NCBI GenBank assembly: GCA_964643075.1
Contig: CAZXQO010000007.1
Location: 1 to 64,000 of the forward strand
Direction: 5' to 3'
DNA from: Desulfocucumis sp964643075
GTDB taxonomy: Bacteria; Bacillota; Desulfotomaculia; Desulfotomaculales; Desulfocucumaceae
DNA length: 64,000 nt
Shown: in pieces, positions 31,923 to 41,902 of the stretch
Numbering within the stretch: the first letter of the stretch is position 1
How the letters are laid out: each line of letters starts with the position of its first letter
Notes under the pieces: model-generated
Told to the model about the DNA's origin: nothing
Seen by the model: the letters and a program-made list of their open reading frames with translations, nothing else
The model's database searches: none
Program-made: the position numbers and the translations under genes

Positions 31923-34244
31923 TTATATTTTTTTACTTTTTGTCATGCCATCTACAGGCAGCAAGTTTAATAATAACAGACAAAATATAGGGTATATAAC
32001 AGCCGTGGCAGCAGCAATTATGCCAGCATCATTGGTCAATAATGCCACGGTGGCTCCAAGCAGTGCAGCAAAGCAGCCCTTTAATGTATTCGGCGTCTTT
32101 TCCCGTATGTGCTCCAGGAACTTTAGCCTAAATCTAAACATCAGGAGCATTATAAACAAAGACTCCACTAGCATGCCGCTCCAGTAAGAATTGCGCATCA
32201 ATCTGAAATTCATAGCCAGCTTACGTTGAATTATATCGTAGAAAGTACCCCAGCCACCCACTTGTATTTCTTGAACGGCTCTTCCTATATGGGTATGTGG
32301 CGTACCTGCGGAATCCACAATAGCTATAAAAGCAAGTACCAGCAATATTGAACCTACTATGGCAAAAATCTGCTTTTTCCCTGCCCGCAAGCCTAGTAAC
32401 AACCAAAATAGTGTTATAAAAGCGGCAGTCACCGAAATTGAAGCGCCGGCCTTTGACCCCAGTCCGGGGAAAACCATCACCAGCAAAATAAAAACCATTG
32501 CTATGCCAACCAGTACATACTGGCCTCTAAATTTTTTAATATCCGTAAAGGCAGCCAAACCCAGCGTCGTGGCCCCGATTACAGCCCCCATCAACTCATT
32601 ACCGATACCGTAAAACCGGGCGCCATACTGTGGGTCATAACCCAATGGAGAAAATAAAATAATATTTGCACCCCTGAAGAGATCAATAAATAGAACCAAG
32701 TCAAACAACAGGCAGACAGCTAAAACATAATGAACAACAGTATATTTCTTATACAAAGGATATAATAAGCAGGTAAGCAGCAGGGTCATTACAATCATTG
32801 CCATATACGATTCAAACAGTGTTAGCGCTCCCAGAACCCCCATCATTAAAATACTTGACGGCAAATTGACAGCAGCCAGATAGTTTCCCAGTAAAATTTT
32901 TTTTAACAATCTAGAGAAACCAACATTAAACAATCGTAATATAAACATTAACAGTGAAAGGGCCAGAACAACCAATATGTAGTAGGCAACCGTACTGAGT
33001 AACGGCACGCGCCGCAGACTGTTTTGAACAAGTTTAGCCTGCAGATCACGAAGATAGTTCATCTGCGTATGCAGATCGGTTTTTACCGTTCTCATATCCT
33101 GACCGAACATTTCCGGCGATTTATCAATATTCCATAACGCCAGTACCGAAGGCGCCACATCTAAATTAGTAACTATGCCGGGCCGGTTCGTCGTGCCAGA
33201 AGTAAGCAATCCTTTTTCTACTCCGCTACCGATCATCAGCACAGGAGTCAACGTGTTTCCATTACGTTTGTTGGCCGGGGAAGGATCGGGAACTACTATT
33301 AACAGGCGATCCTTCCCCAAATCAATGTTTTTCAATAACCGCCCCAGGAAAGTATCAGCATGATTTAAAGCCGTTTCCATCATAGCTTCGGCTTTTTTAT
33401 CGCTTACCGCCTGGGCATAAGCTACCGCCCTGGCGGTATCGCCATAATTTATAACAATAACGCTGCTGCGTTGGTAATTCTCTATAAAACTTTTGATTAA
33501 TTTTTCATTATCCGTACGGATACCGAAAGGAGACTTATTGTCATTGATGACAATATTGCCGGATACATCGCCGTAGTCAACTACACCTTGGCTATCCATC
33601 AACATTGTTGCTGCCTGGCGCTCGCGAATATAATACGGAAAAACCGCATCCTCGGAAGAGCTGTCAGAGTTACCCAGCACACTGGTTTTCAAACCCGCTT
33701 TATGCAATTCATCTCCCAGCGCCCCTATATACACTATGTAATGACGGTCTTTGTTCATTAATTGAATCTTTGGAGCACAGAGGTTAATCACATTCTGTGG
33801 TGATATATGTGTTGCATCATATCTGCGCAAATAAAGATCAGCCGCAGTTTTCCCATTGACATATTCATCAGCATTAAAGGATTGGGATGCCAAAGGGCCT
33901 CCAATTGCCCTGCTGCTGGCATTAATGGTGACGAAGGCATCGTCCGGGATCTGATCTCCCCCTGTTGAATTATTCATTAGAGCTATGGCGCCATTGTTAA
34001 CAAGATAATAAAAATTGGACAGCTTTTTATCACACAGATCATTTAATCCAATCTGATCCACAACCAGTATAATGACATGCTCCGATTTGCCCGTAGCGGC
34101 ATGAGCAGCTTTGGGAACAAAGGCAACAAAAAAAACAGTAAAGATTATGAACATATATTTTGCTACAATTCTAATTCTATCTATTAAAATGACACATTTC
34201 TCCTTTGGCAAATTAAACGTATAATACCATAAAAGTCTATGCAA
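31923..34244 (-). CDS. Polytopic membrane protein with alkaline-phosphatase-like domain
   Basis: About 740-773 residues. After a signal-like segment ending KAAHA comes an extracytoplasmic domain of the alkaline phosphatase superfamily type: VIILVVDQIGLNDL at its start, DKAEAMMETALNHADTFLG-like helices, and LLIVVPDPSPANKRNG near its end. A long C-terminal part of about ten membrane helices follows (from residue ~415). The start is uncertain: the frame begins at TTG 34244, while AAAGGAG lies further in without a standard start codon behind it. Neighbours are two further phosphoester-type enzymes, so it probably handles phosphorylated envelope polymers; the substrate is unknown. Confidence 0.65.
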   Translation of the reverse strand: MHRLLWYYTFNLPKEKCVILIDRIRIVAKYMFIIFTVFFVAFVPKAAHAATGKSEHVIILVVDQIGLNDLCDKKLSNFYYLVNNGAIALMNNSTGGDQIPDDAFVTINASSRAIGGPLASQSFNADEYVNGKTAADLYLRRYDATHISPQNVINLCAPKIQLMNKDRHYIVYIGALGDELHKAGLKTSVLGNSDSSSEDAVFPYYIRERQAATMLMDSQGVVDYGDVSGNIVINDNKSPFGIRTDNEKLIKSFIENYQRSSVIVINYGDTARAVAYAQAVSDKKAEAMMETALNHADTFLGRLLKNIDLGKDRLLIVVPDPSPANKRNGNTLTPVLMIGSGVEKGLLTSGTTNRPGIVTNLDVAPSVLALWNIDKSPEMFGQDMRTVKTDLHTQMNYLRDLQAKLVQNSLRRVPLLSTVAYYILVVLALSLLMFILRLFNVGFSRLLKKILLGNYLAAVNLPSSILMMGVLGALTLFESYMAMIVMTLLLTCLLYPLYKKYTVVHYVLAVCLLFDLVLFIDLFRGANIILFSPLGYDPQYGARFYGIGNELMGAVIGATTLGLAAFTDIKKFRGQYVLVGIAMVFILLVMVFPGLGSKAGASISVTAAFITLFWLLLGLRAGKKQIFAIVGSILLVLAFIAIVDSAGTPHTHIGRAVQEIQVGGWGTFYDIIQRKLAMNFRLMRNSYWSGMLVESLFIMLLMFRFRLKFLEHIREKTPNTLKGCFAALLGATVALLTNDAGIIAAATAVIYPIFCLLLLNLLPVDGMTKSKKI

Positions 34245-34327
34245 AAAAAGCTACCTGCCCTAAAATAGTATGGCATCCTTGCCTGGATTGGGGCCATGCT
34301 TCCCGCTTTGGCATACGGGCGGGTTTG

Positions 34328-35437
34328 TCACTTAGAGACCTTCAGTTTAACCACCTCGTATGTTACTTGTCCCTCGCTCACCCGGCAGCGCATATAGTGA
34401 TAGTAACCGCCCTGCTCAGGCGCAGCATACAAATTAGCACCGGCCCCGGCGGTAATAATATACGGAACACCTTTTATATCCAATCGATTGTACATATGGA
34501 TGTGTCCGGAAAAGACAGCATCCACCTTATATTTGACGGCCAAATTCATAAATTCTACGGCAGCACGGGGGTCTCCCCAGCTTGAACCATGTCCGTCAGG
34601 CAAATTGGTAGCGGTATCCGGCCCGCCAGCATGGTAGGGAGATACCGGAGGTTTATGTCCGAATATAAATATATGTTGGCTTTTCTGGCGGGCGGCGGCC
34701 AGATCCTGGCACAGCCATACCCACTGCTGACTGCCGGGCTTCAATTCGGCGTCAGGGGGCCCATCCCCGGTTTGCCATGCCGTGTCCAGCACAATGAAAT
34801 GGGAATTCAAGTAGTCAAAGGAATAGTAACTCTTTCCCTGCAGCAGTTTTCCAGCAAAAACCTGCCTGAAATTTCCCTCGCCGTTTCCTCCCCGCCCGTC
34901 TGGCCTGGCCCCATGCTTTAGCTCGTGGTTGCCGATAACCGGGTACCAGGGAGACTTCAATTTTTCCAGGTATCCTTTAAAGGCCGTCAGGTTTCCAACC
35001 GGCCCGCCCTGGTCGGCACCGTCTCCCAGATAAACCACCAGCGCCGGTTCATCCTGGTTGATTTGCTTCACCGCTTCCGCCAATACCATGTTGCCGCGCC
35101 ACTTTTCCCTGCCGGGAAGTATTTTGGAATCCCCCATAACGTCGAAGACAAAAGACTCGCCGCCGCCTATAGAGGACTGTTTTCCGGCCGGGGCCGGGCT
35201 GTTTTTCACTTTTGAGCTAGAAACTGCTAAAAGAGCAGCGTTTTTATCAGAAGTGGCTGTTTGCCCGGCAGAACTTTTTTGGTCAGGTTTATTATCTGCT
35301 GCCGCTTTATTGACACTTGAAGTCGACCCCTGGCTGCAGGCTGAACCCAAAAATGCAACTGCCGCCAGCAAACCGGTTATCAGCAAAATAGAAAACCACT
35401 TTTTTAATCTGTTGTGATTTTGAAAAATATTAAACAC
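34328..35437 (-). CDS. Calcineurin-like metallophosphoesterase lipoprotein
   Basis: A 369-residue exported protein. A lipobox in FLGSACSQG anchors it to the outside of the membrane; a Ser/Gln/Ala-rich linker follows to about residue 95. The metallophosphoesterase motifs come in order: DVMGDSKI, YLGDGADQGG, IGNHEL, IFGHKPP and SGHIHMYNR, so the metal site is complete. The start is GTG at 35437, overlapping the stop of the upstream gene by 8 bp. The tight coupling to the phosphodiester glycosidase suggests a common extracellular substrate. Confidence 0.85.
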   Translation of the reverse strand: MFNIFQNHNRLKKWFSILLITGLLAAVAFLGSACSQGSTSSVNKAAADNKPDQKSSAGQTATSDKNAALLAVSSSKVKNSPAPAGKQSSIGGGESFVFDVMGDSKILPGREKWRGNMVLAEAVKQINQDEPALVVYLGDGADQGGPVGNLTAFKGYLEKLKSPWYPVIGNHELKHGARPDGRGGNGEGNFRQVFAGKLLQGKSYYSFDYLNSHFIVLDTAWQTGDGPPDAELKPGSQQWVWLCQDLAAARQKSQHIFIFGHKPPVSPYHAGGPDTATNLPDGHGSSWGDPRAAVEFMNLAVKYKVDAVFSGHIHMYNRLDIKGVPYIITAGAGANLYAAPEQGGYYHYMRCRVSEGQVTYEVVKLKVSK

Positions 35438-37172
35438 TCCTCTTTAACCTGCCCGAATTCCTCTTCTTGGTCCCCTTGGCATTTATTGAGTCGGGTTGCA
35501 GGCTGTTTTTCAAAGTAAGATAGAAGAAGTCTCTGCTATCCGGAATTAAATACCGCTTAGCCGACCTGATCATTGATGAGGCAAGCTTCGCACAAGCAAG
35601 GTAACCGCCCTCTTTATCATTCACCCAGTGATAGATATTAAAGGTAACCCAGTAACTGTTGATATCCAGTTCCATGGCCCGCTGGCAACCTGCCGCCAGA
35701 AGTGCCGTAGCCAGTGTTTCGGCAGAAAGGTTATCACCGGCAGCATACACCAATTTTCCGTTGTCTGTTATACCCAGGCCGGAACGCCACACCCTGATGT
35801 TGTTATCCACAGTAACGCCCCATTTTTTCTGAATTTCAATAGCCGGACTAATCATACCGCCGTCTATCAAAAGGGGCAGGTTCTGCCTGAAGGACAGCAT
35901 ATCCGGAGAGGGCATTATTTCTTTTCCCCAGGAGCCTATATTAACCCTGCCGTCGGCATACATACAGAAAGTTGCAAGACCGGGCATGGGGGCCAGAAAG
36001 GTTTTGCGGCTTACCATTACCCCAAAATGTCCGTCCTTTGTCTGAAAACCTCCATTAAAAGCAGCGATAACATTTTTCCTTACCACGGCTACTGATGGTA
36101 TAGTGCCGGTGCCGTGTATGCCTGTAGCAGAATGCGGGTCCTTTGTACCCGCTACCAGGTGGAAATCTACCCGGTCAGGGTCAATCTGTACCAAATATGC
36201 AGTTACATAGGGGCGCAAAGGGTCTGGATTCAGGATGGTCCTCTCCAGCACAGGATTGTCCCCGGAGTTGGAGAGCATCTTCTGCCAGTGCAGATCACGG
36301 CCGGGCGACGCAATGTTTGGCAGGCCGGATGCAGTCTGATCCGCTATTTGACCATGGGTTGAAAAATAAACAAGCCTTGTGGCGATATCCTTAATCCTAT
36401 ACCAGGCATTTTCAATAAATGCTACCACACCCGGGCCAATATGTTCCCTTACACCCTCAACCAGGCGTATAAAAAGGGGTGAATTATCACTTGCATCGCT
36501 AACAATAGTCAGTTCGGGGGAATTAGAAGAAATTTGGTTACCCTCAATAGTAAGTTTAGCTTTTTCCTGGACCGGGGCGTTTTTTTGAAAAGTAACGTTA
36601 ACTACATTTCGATCAGCAGGTACTAAGCTGGCAGATTTTACAATATCACCAAATTCAAAAACCTGCCTTGTATTGTCGTTTATTTTCACCGCGTTTACCG
36701 ACTGAACCTGCTGAGCAAAAACGCTAATGTAAAAAATATAAGGATATTGTAGCACGAAATCCCTATCATAGGATGTTTGACCAAAGCTTAATTCCTCCGG
36801 GGGGGCTATGATACCGGTTTTTCCGTTTACATCGCCTACTTTAACCCGGTAAACCCGGGCAGGATTACTGCCCTGCCGGGCGTCCACCAGTATTTCCGAA
36901 ATTTTTTGGCCGCCTGTTATAAAGGCATACATTTCCGGCTGGTCGTTCCTTGTCAGAACAACCAGCGGTTCCGGGGTTAAACTTTTCAATTCACGCATAA
37001 AATTCAAGGCCGCTTCTTTTGGCAATATCACAGGGGTAAGTGAATCAGCCTTCTGTATATACAGAAGTACTCCGGCTAAAGTCACTACCATAATAACAGG
37101 AATCAACAACAGAATCAGTTTTCTAAAATCGTATCTGTATCTATATTTTTTATTAAATAATTTTACACTCAT
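35430..37172 (-). CDS. Exported phosphodiester glycosidase family protein
   Basis: A 580-residue protein with an N-terminal membrane helix (about residues 17-38) as a signal anchor. The C-terminal third is the NAGPA/DUF2233 domain that cleaves sugar-1-phosphodiesters: AAFNGGFQTKDGHFG, LPLLIDGG, NIRVWRSGLGIT, MELDINSYWVTF. The central 200 residues are not recognised. GGAGATG precedes the ATG. The family includes enzymes that uncover mannose 6-phosphate or act on teichoic-acid-like phosphodiesters. Here an envelope polymer is the likely target. Confidence 0.85.
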   Translation of the reverse strand: MSVKLFNKKYRYRYDFRKLILLLIPVIMVVTLAGVLLYIQKADSLTPVILPKEAALNFMRELKSLTPEPLVVLTRNDQPEMYAFITGGQKISEILVDARQGSNPARVYRVKVGDVNGKTGIIAPPEELSFGQTSYDRDFVLQYPYIFYISVFAQQVQSVNAVKINDNTRQVFEFGDIVKSASLVPADRNVVNVTFQKNAPVQEKAKLTIEGNQISSNSPELTIVSDASDNSPLFIRLVEGVREHIGPGVVAFIENAWYRIKDIATRLVYFSTHGQIADQTASGLPNIASPGRDLHWQKMLSNSGDNPVLERTILNPDPLRPYVTAYLVQIDPDRVDFHLVAGTKDPHSATGIHGTGTIPSVAVVRKNVIAAFNGGFQTKDGHFGVMVSRKTFLAPMPGLATFCMYADGRVNIGSWGKEIMPSPDMLSFRQNLPLLIDGGMISPAIEIQKKWGVTVDNNIRVWRSGLGITDNGKLVYAAGDNLSAETLATALLAAGCQRAMELDINSYWVTFNIYHWVNDKEGGYLACAKLASSMIRSAKRYLIPDSRDFFYLTLKNSLQPDSINAKGTKKRNSGRLKRSV

Positions 37173-37212
37173 GGCGTTGTCATCTCCGAAGGCATATAAG
37201 TCACTGTGTTGA

Positions 37213-39864
37213 TCAATATATATTGCGAAGCTCTTCCAATACCTTGTGCCCGGCTACTTTTCTTACAACGTTTACCGCCACCAGGGTTGATGCTGCGGCT
37301 GCGGCCACCAGCAGGGCCAGATAGCCCCAGGGTACCGATAAGTGTTCCGGCGGAGGGTCAAAGGCCCCGGTCAGCACTTTGACCAGCATTTCAGCTATAC
37401 CAAAACCCAGTATGAACCCTGTGGCGCCACCTCCTACCAGTATCGTCAATCCCTCGCCCCACATGAATGCGCCCAGTTGCCTGCTTTTTGCCCCCAGGGC
37501 GGCGAGTACGGCAAACACACGCCTGCGCTCGGCCAGGCCAAGGGCCAGTATTAATCCTGTGGACATAGAGCCGAGCAACACCGCGAAAACCAGCTCCAGC
37601 CTGGTTAGTCCACGTAAATCCACAGCCGTAAGACTGGAACTTATAATCTTCTGTGTGGAGTTTATGTCGGTTATCCTGACGCCCGGCAATGAACCGGCTA
37701 CCTGCCGGGCCCGGGAAGCCACTGCGACCGGATCACCGGATGTGCGCAGCAAAACTGTTTCCGCCGCCCCAATGCCTGTTTGCCTGGCAATATAAGAAGC
37801 ATTGGCCACCAAAAAGGAATCTTTGGGAGCAGTTGGAAATTCCCTGACCACACCCACAAAGTGAAAGGGAACCTCATGATACTGGTGGTCCAATGCGTTT
37901 TGCAGTCGCAGGTTCAACCGGTCCCCGGGCTGTAGTTGAAAGTCCCTGACCGTTTCCTCGGAAACCAGTACTCCGTCCTGCTGCCTGGCCAGCGCGCTTA
38001 AAACCGCCCTGGCGCTGCCACCCTGGAAATAAGCATTGGACATGGCGGTAGCCCTGCCTATTAGCAAAGGCTCGATTCCGTATAAATCCTGCAAATCGTT
38101 GCCGACATAGGCAAAGCAGTGCTGCATGGGCTCGGCGGCAGTAACGCCGGGCAGACTCCTTAATTCCGCCAGCTTTGTCTGCGCAGGCGATGAGGTTGTA
38201 CCGGAAATTGTAACATCCGCACCATTAGTCAACTGGGCGTCCACCAGGGACTGGGCATTATAAGTGGTATTAAAGACGGCGGTAGATACGGCAAAGGATA
38301 CGGCCAGGGCCACCAGTATCACTCCTCTGGTTATCAGCATACGCTGCCGGCCCAGAAAAGCCGCCACCAAACCGGCAAGTTCACCCGAAAGAGGAGCCAG
38401 CAGCCTGGCCAGCGGGTACCGCCCCCGCTCCAGGCCAGCGCGCCACAGGCGCATGAAAAATAGCAGCCCGCCCGCCCACAGGCACAGGGGAGCAATAAAG
38501 AACTCGTAATGCACAGCTGTGCCAGCCACGCCTTCCGGCGCCAGCACCAACTGATAGCCTGTACTGTATGTCCGCCAGAATTCAAAGGCGCTGGCAGCAA
38601 GCAAAATAATGTCCAGGTAAGTGCGCTGCCATAGAGGAACGGCGGTTGCGCCCACAACCAGTCTGGCGGCAGCCACCGTTTCCCGGCGGGACTGCAGCCA
38701 GGCCGGATATAGCTGGATCAGGACGGCCAGCACAAATCCGGTCACGGCGGCGCCTACGGTCCAGCCCACCGCTGGCACAGGTAGTGCTCCAGCGTCAATC
38801 ATGCTCCTCGCAGGTAAACTCAGCGCCACCCCCAGGAGAGCCCCGCTAGCGGCGATAATCACTGCCTCCAAAGCCTCCAGACTTAATGCCAGGCCCGCCG
38901 GGGCACCCCGGGTGCGCAGCAGTGCCTGCTCCCTGCGGCGGCGTGCCGCACCGGAGAGACAGACGGTAAAGGTAAGCGCCATGGCCGACGCGACACCTGG
39001 AAGCCCCAGAAACAAAAACAGCACCCGGGCATAAAGTGCATCCGCTCTTACCCCGTCCAGGCGAACGGCAAGGTTGTTGCCAACAGTGACACTGCCCGCA
39101 GTGCGGACCTCCAAATTATTGGCCAGCCTGGTCACATATTCATAGGCCCTGGCCGGATCTGCCGGTAAACTCCGGTTTACTTTGACGTGCAGTTGCGTGC
39201 GTACAGAACCCGGGCGTACAGTTTCCTGAGCGTCAAAAAGCTGGTGCCAGAGTTCGCCCGGCATAATCAGCACATTGTCCGGCGGCGCCTGGGGGGCGCT
39301 GCCCGGCGGCATGCCGACGGCCTGGAATAGCGAGTCAGCGGCAGGTAAATCCACAATTCCGCCCACCCTTACTTCCGCCGGTGGGAGTCCGCTACGCATT
39401 ATGGTTACCGGATCGCCTATCTTGACGTGCAGATTGGCAGATGTTTGCTGGGCCACCAGCACACCCTGCCCGCTGCCGGTCAATTGTCTTATTTCTGCCG
39501 GAAACTGATTGCGGTACTCCGGTCCGATGCCCACCACTTTGCCGGCCCCTGTGGTTTGGACACTATTGCCGGTAGTACATCTGAAACCCTGCACATCGGC
39601 AAAGCTTACCCTTTGCAGTGCACTGTATTTTGTAACCTGCCCCACTGCGGACGTAACGTCATTTATGTCCGCCACCCGGGAAAGCTGGACCTGCCAGTCC
39701 ACCGGCACACCATCCACTGCCCTGGCGGTCATGCCGGCTGCGGCGGAAGAGATAAAATTACCTATTGAGGCTAGCAGGGCAACAGTAACAGCTATGCCGG
39801 CCATAGCCCCGGCCAGCCGTGCCGGACGCCGGGCCAATACTCCTTTAATCCATGCAAAAAACAT
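37213..39864 (-). CDS. FtsX-like ABC transporter permease
   Basis: An 883-residue permease with two FtsX-type transmembrane blocks, at about residues 270-400 and 760-870, and large extracytoplasmic domains of the MacB type between the first helix and block one and again in the middle. Extra helices lie near residues 450-540. Such permeases act by mechanotransmission rather than channel transport. The start overlaps the upstream ATPase gene by 20 bp. Only one permease gene serves two ATPase genes. Confidence 0.88.
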   Translation of the reverse strand: MFFAWIKGVLARRPARLAGAMAGIAVTVALLASIGNFISSAAAGMTARAVDGVPVDWQVQLSRVADINDVTSAVGQVTKYSALQRVSFADVQGFRCTTGNSVQTTGAGKVVGIGPEYRNQFPAEIRQLTGSGQGVLVAQQTSANLHVKIGDPVTIMRSGLPPAEVRVGGIVDLPAADSLFQAVGMPPGSAPQAPPDNVLIMPGELWHQLFDAQETVRPGSVRTQLHVKVNRSLPADPARAYEYVTRLANNLEVRTAGSVTVGNNLAVRLDGVRADALYARVLFLFLGLPGVASAMALTFTVCLSGAARRRREQALLRTRGAPAGLALSLEALEAVIIAASGALLGVALSLPARSMIDAGALPVPAVGWTVGAAVTGFVLAVLIQLYPAWLQSRRETVAAARLVVGATAVPLWQRTYLDIILLAASAFEFWRTYSTGYQLVLAPEGVAGTAVHYEFFIAPLCLWAGGLLFFMRLWRAGLERGRYPLARLLAPLSGELAGLVAAFLGRQRMLITRGVILVALAVSFAVSTAVFNTTYNAQSLVDAQLTNGADVTISGTTSSPAQTKLAELRSLPGVTAAEPMQHCFAYVGNDLQDLYGIEPLLIGRATAMSNAYFQGGSARAVLSALARQQDGVLVSEETVRDFQLQPGDRLNLRLQNALDHQYHEVPFHFVGVVREFPTAPKDSFLVANASYIARQTGIGAAETVLLRTSGDPVAVASRARQVAGSLPGVRITDINSTQKIISSSLTAVDLRGLTRLELVFAVLLGSMSTGLILALGLAERRRVFAVLAALGAKSRQLGAFMWGEGLTILVGGGATGFILGFGIAEMLVKVLTGAFDPPPEHLSVPWGYLALLVAAAAASTLVAVNVVRKVAGHKVLEELRNIY

Positions 39865-40528
39865 TTTTCAGTTTCACCTCCAGCGTGCCATGGCGCATAT
39901 GCCAGACCTTACGCATACGACCGGCCACGGCCGGATCGTGGGTGGCCACCACCAATGCACTGCCCGTTTCACCAATATAAGCAACCAGAAAATCCAGCAG
40001 GCGGCTGGCGGTGGAGTGATCAAGCTGTCCTGTGGGCTCATCCGCCAGCACCAGCCTGGGCCGGCAGACCAGAGCCCGGGCCAGCGCCACCCGCTGGGCC
40101 TGGCCACCGGAAAGTTCTTCGGGCAATTTACCGGTCAGGCCGGACAGCTCCAGCCGCCCCAGCATATCCAGCGCCGCCGCCCGCGCTGCTGCTACCCCGG
40201 TGCGGGTCAGCAGCAGCGGCAATTCTACATTTTCCACCACCGTCAGAGGCGCTATCAGACTGGGCATCTGGAATAAAAAACCTATTTTAAGTGGGCGCAG
40301 CGTTTCCGGAGCACCCAGGGCCGGCCAGGATACACTACCTGAATTATGGGTGTCAAGACCCCCCATAATTTGCAGCAGGGTTGATTTGCCACTGCCCGAA
40401 GGTCCCATAAGAGCTATGCGATCACCGGGCGAAACCTCACAGCTGGCAGAAATAACTGCTTTCACCTGGGCACCTGCAGACCCGTAGGCACGGCCAGCGC
40501 CGGACAGGGAAACAAGTATTGCGCTCAC
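39845..40528 (-). CDS. ABC transporter ATP-binding protein (LolD/MacB type), standard
   Basis: A 227-residue ATPase with Walker A GPSGSGKST, a fully standard signature LSGGQAQRVALARAL, Walker B LVLADEPTGQLDH and a switch His in ATHDP. It pairs with the permease downstream and probably with the second ATPase at 40525, whose stop overlaps its start by 4 bp (ATGA). Confidence 0.92.
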   Translation of the reverse strand: MSAILVSLSGAGRAYGSAGAQVKAVISASCEVSPGDRIALMGPSGSGKSTLLQIMGGLDTHNSGSVSWPALGAPETLRPLKIGFLFQMPSLIAPLTVVENVELPLLLTRTGVAAARAAALDMLGRLELSGLTGKLPEELSGGQAQRVALARALVCRPRLVLADEPTGQLDHSTASRLLDFLVAYIGETGSALVVATHDPAVAGRMRKVWHMRHGTLEVKLKNVFCMD

Positions 40529-41187
40529 ACTTCCACCACCCTCCCGTCACACAGGTGCACTATGCGGCCAGCCCTGGACGCCAGAGCGTCACTGTGAGTG
40601 GCAATAAGAGCCGCTCCTCCGCCCTGCCGGAATTCATCCAACAAATCAAGTATGTTCCCTTCCGTTTTTTGATCAACCTCACCAGTGGGCTCGTCCGCCA
40701 GCAAAATTTTTGGATCAGCAGCCAGGGCCACTGCCAGGGCCGCCCGGCCAGCTTCCCCGCCGGAAATCTGCCCGGGGCGGGCGTGCCGGCGCTGGGTCAG
40801 GCCTACCATTTCCAATAGCCGGAACAGCCGCAGCCGGTCCTTTTTGCGGGCCAGACTCATTTGCAGCATAACATTTTCTTCCACAGTAAGGTGTTCAAAT
40901 AAATTATTTGACTGCATCATAATACCTATCTGCCCGGCCCTCATGGCAGCCCTTTCAGCCTCCGGGCGGCGTGTCAGCCGCCTGCCTGAAACCAGCACAT
41001 AGCCGCCATCAGGCTCATCTATACCTGCCAGACAGGCTAACAGAGTGGATTTGCCACTGCCTGAAGTCCCCATCACCGCCACAGTCTCCCCTGCCTTTAC
41101 ATGTATGCTTACCCCCCGCAGGGCCAGGGTTTCTTCTTCCCCGGCATGGTAAAAACGGTAAATGTCAAAGGCCTCAATAAGATTCAT
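40525..41187 (-). CDS. ABC transporter ATP-binding protein with altered signature
   Basis: A 220-residue ATPase: Walker A GTSGSGKST, Walker B ILLADEPTGEVDQ, switch His in ATHSD. The ABC signature is changed from LSGGQ to ISGGEAGRAALAVALA, lacking the usual Gln and Arg. With the standard ATPase next to it, this would make an asymmetric heterodimer with one weakened ATP site. It begins 1 bp after the lipoprotein gene's stop. Confidence 0.9.
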   Translation of the reverse strand: MNLIEAFDIYRFYHAGEEETLALRGVSIHVKAGETVAVMGTSGSGKSTLLACLAGIDEPDGGYVLVSGRRLTRRPEAERAAMRAGQIGIMMQSNNLFEHLTVEENVMLQMSLARKKDRLRLFRLLEMVGLTQRRHARPGQISGGEAGRAALAVALAADPKILLADEPTGEVDQKTEGNILDLLDEFRQGGGAALIATHSDALASRAGRIVHLCDGRVVEV

Positions 41188-41188
41188 A

Positions 41189-41902
41189 TTATTTCCACCT
41201 GAAGCTTTCCGACATACGTTTCCACTGATCCACGTTATCGGCGCCCAAAGGAGCCCAAAATGTCAACGTGGCCAATTTGCCCTTGTTGTAGAAAAGGTAG
41301 CTATTGTCTTCCAAACGCACCTTTTTACCCGTTACCGCATCAGGATCTGAATTTGATTGGTATTTAATTAATACAGCCTTGCCGCCGGGCAGGCTCACAC
41401 CTTTGATCTCCTGTACCTGTACGGCCCGGCCTGTTTTTTTCAGCTCCGCCACGGTGGCGCTCCGCACGCTGTCCACTGTGGGCTGAGTCTGCACCTGGGA
41501 CATGGTTACCTTAAAACCATCTAATTTGTCAATAAAACTCACGTTCGATCCTTTTTCTGTACGGGCCCAGCCCTCTGGCGCCTCCAGAGCGTATCCTCCC
41601 TCTGCTGAACTGTACTTTATGAACACCTGGCTGTCAGGAATATCTCCCACAGGGTTTTTTTCCTGGGCAACTGGCTGTTCGGATGCCAGGCCGGTGGTTA
41701 CCACAGTCTGAGTCTGAGCCGGAGATTGAACTTGAGTCTGGGGTTGCCCCTGGGATTCTGTCTGCGGTTGTGTCTGCGCCTGCTGTGACGATCCATTGCC
41801 GTTTGCCGTTGCTCCGCCACTGGAGCCACAACCACTGACTGCAGCGGCCAGCAGCAGTATAACCGTTATTGGCGGCAATATTAATTTTAAAGACTTAAAC
41901 AT
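41189..41902 (-). CDS. Lipoprotein with Gln/Thr-rich linker and PsbP-like domain
   Basis: A 237-residue lipoprotein: lipobox VSGC, a low-complexity stretch rich in Gln, Thr, Pro and Ser (about 45 residues), then a compact domain (YALEAPEGWART, VSFIDKLDGFKVTM, AVLIKYQSNSD, LATLTFWAPLGADNVDQW) like the PsbP/DUF1795 fold. The start is ATG at 41902, spaced from AAGGAG; an ATG three codons upstream touches that site. First gene of the cluster; it may present substrate to the permease. Confidence 0.78.
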   Translation of the reverse strand: MFKSLKLILPPITVILLLAAAVSGCGSSGGATANGNGSSQQAQTQPQTESQGQPQTQVQSPAQTQTVVTTGLASEQPVAQEKNPVGDIPDSQVFIKYSSAEGGYALEAPEGWARTEKGSNVSFIDKLDGFKVTMSQVQTQPTVDSVRSATVAELKKTGRAVQVQEIKGVSLPGGKAVLIKYQSNSDPDAVTGKKVRLEDNSYLFYNKGKLATLTFWAPLGADNVDQWKRMSESFRWK

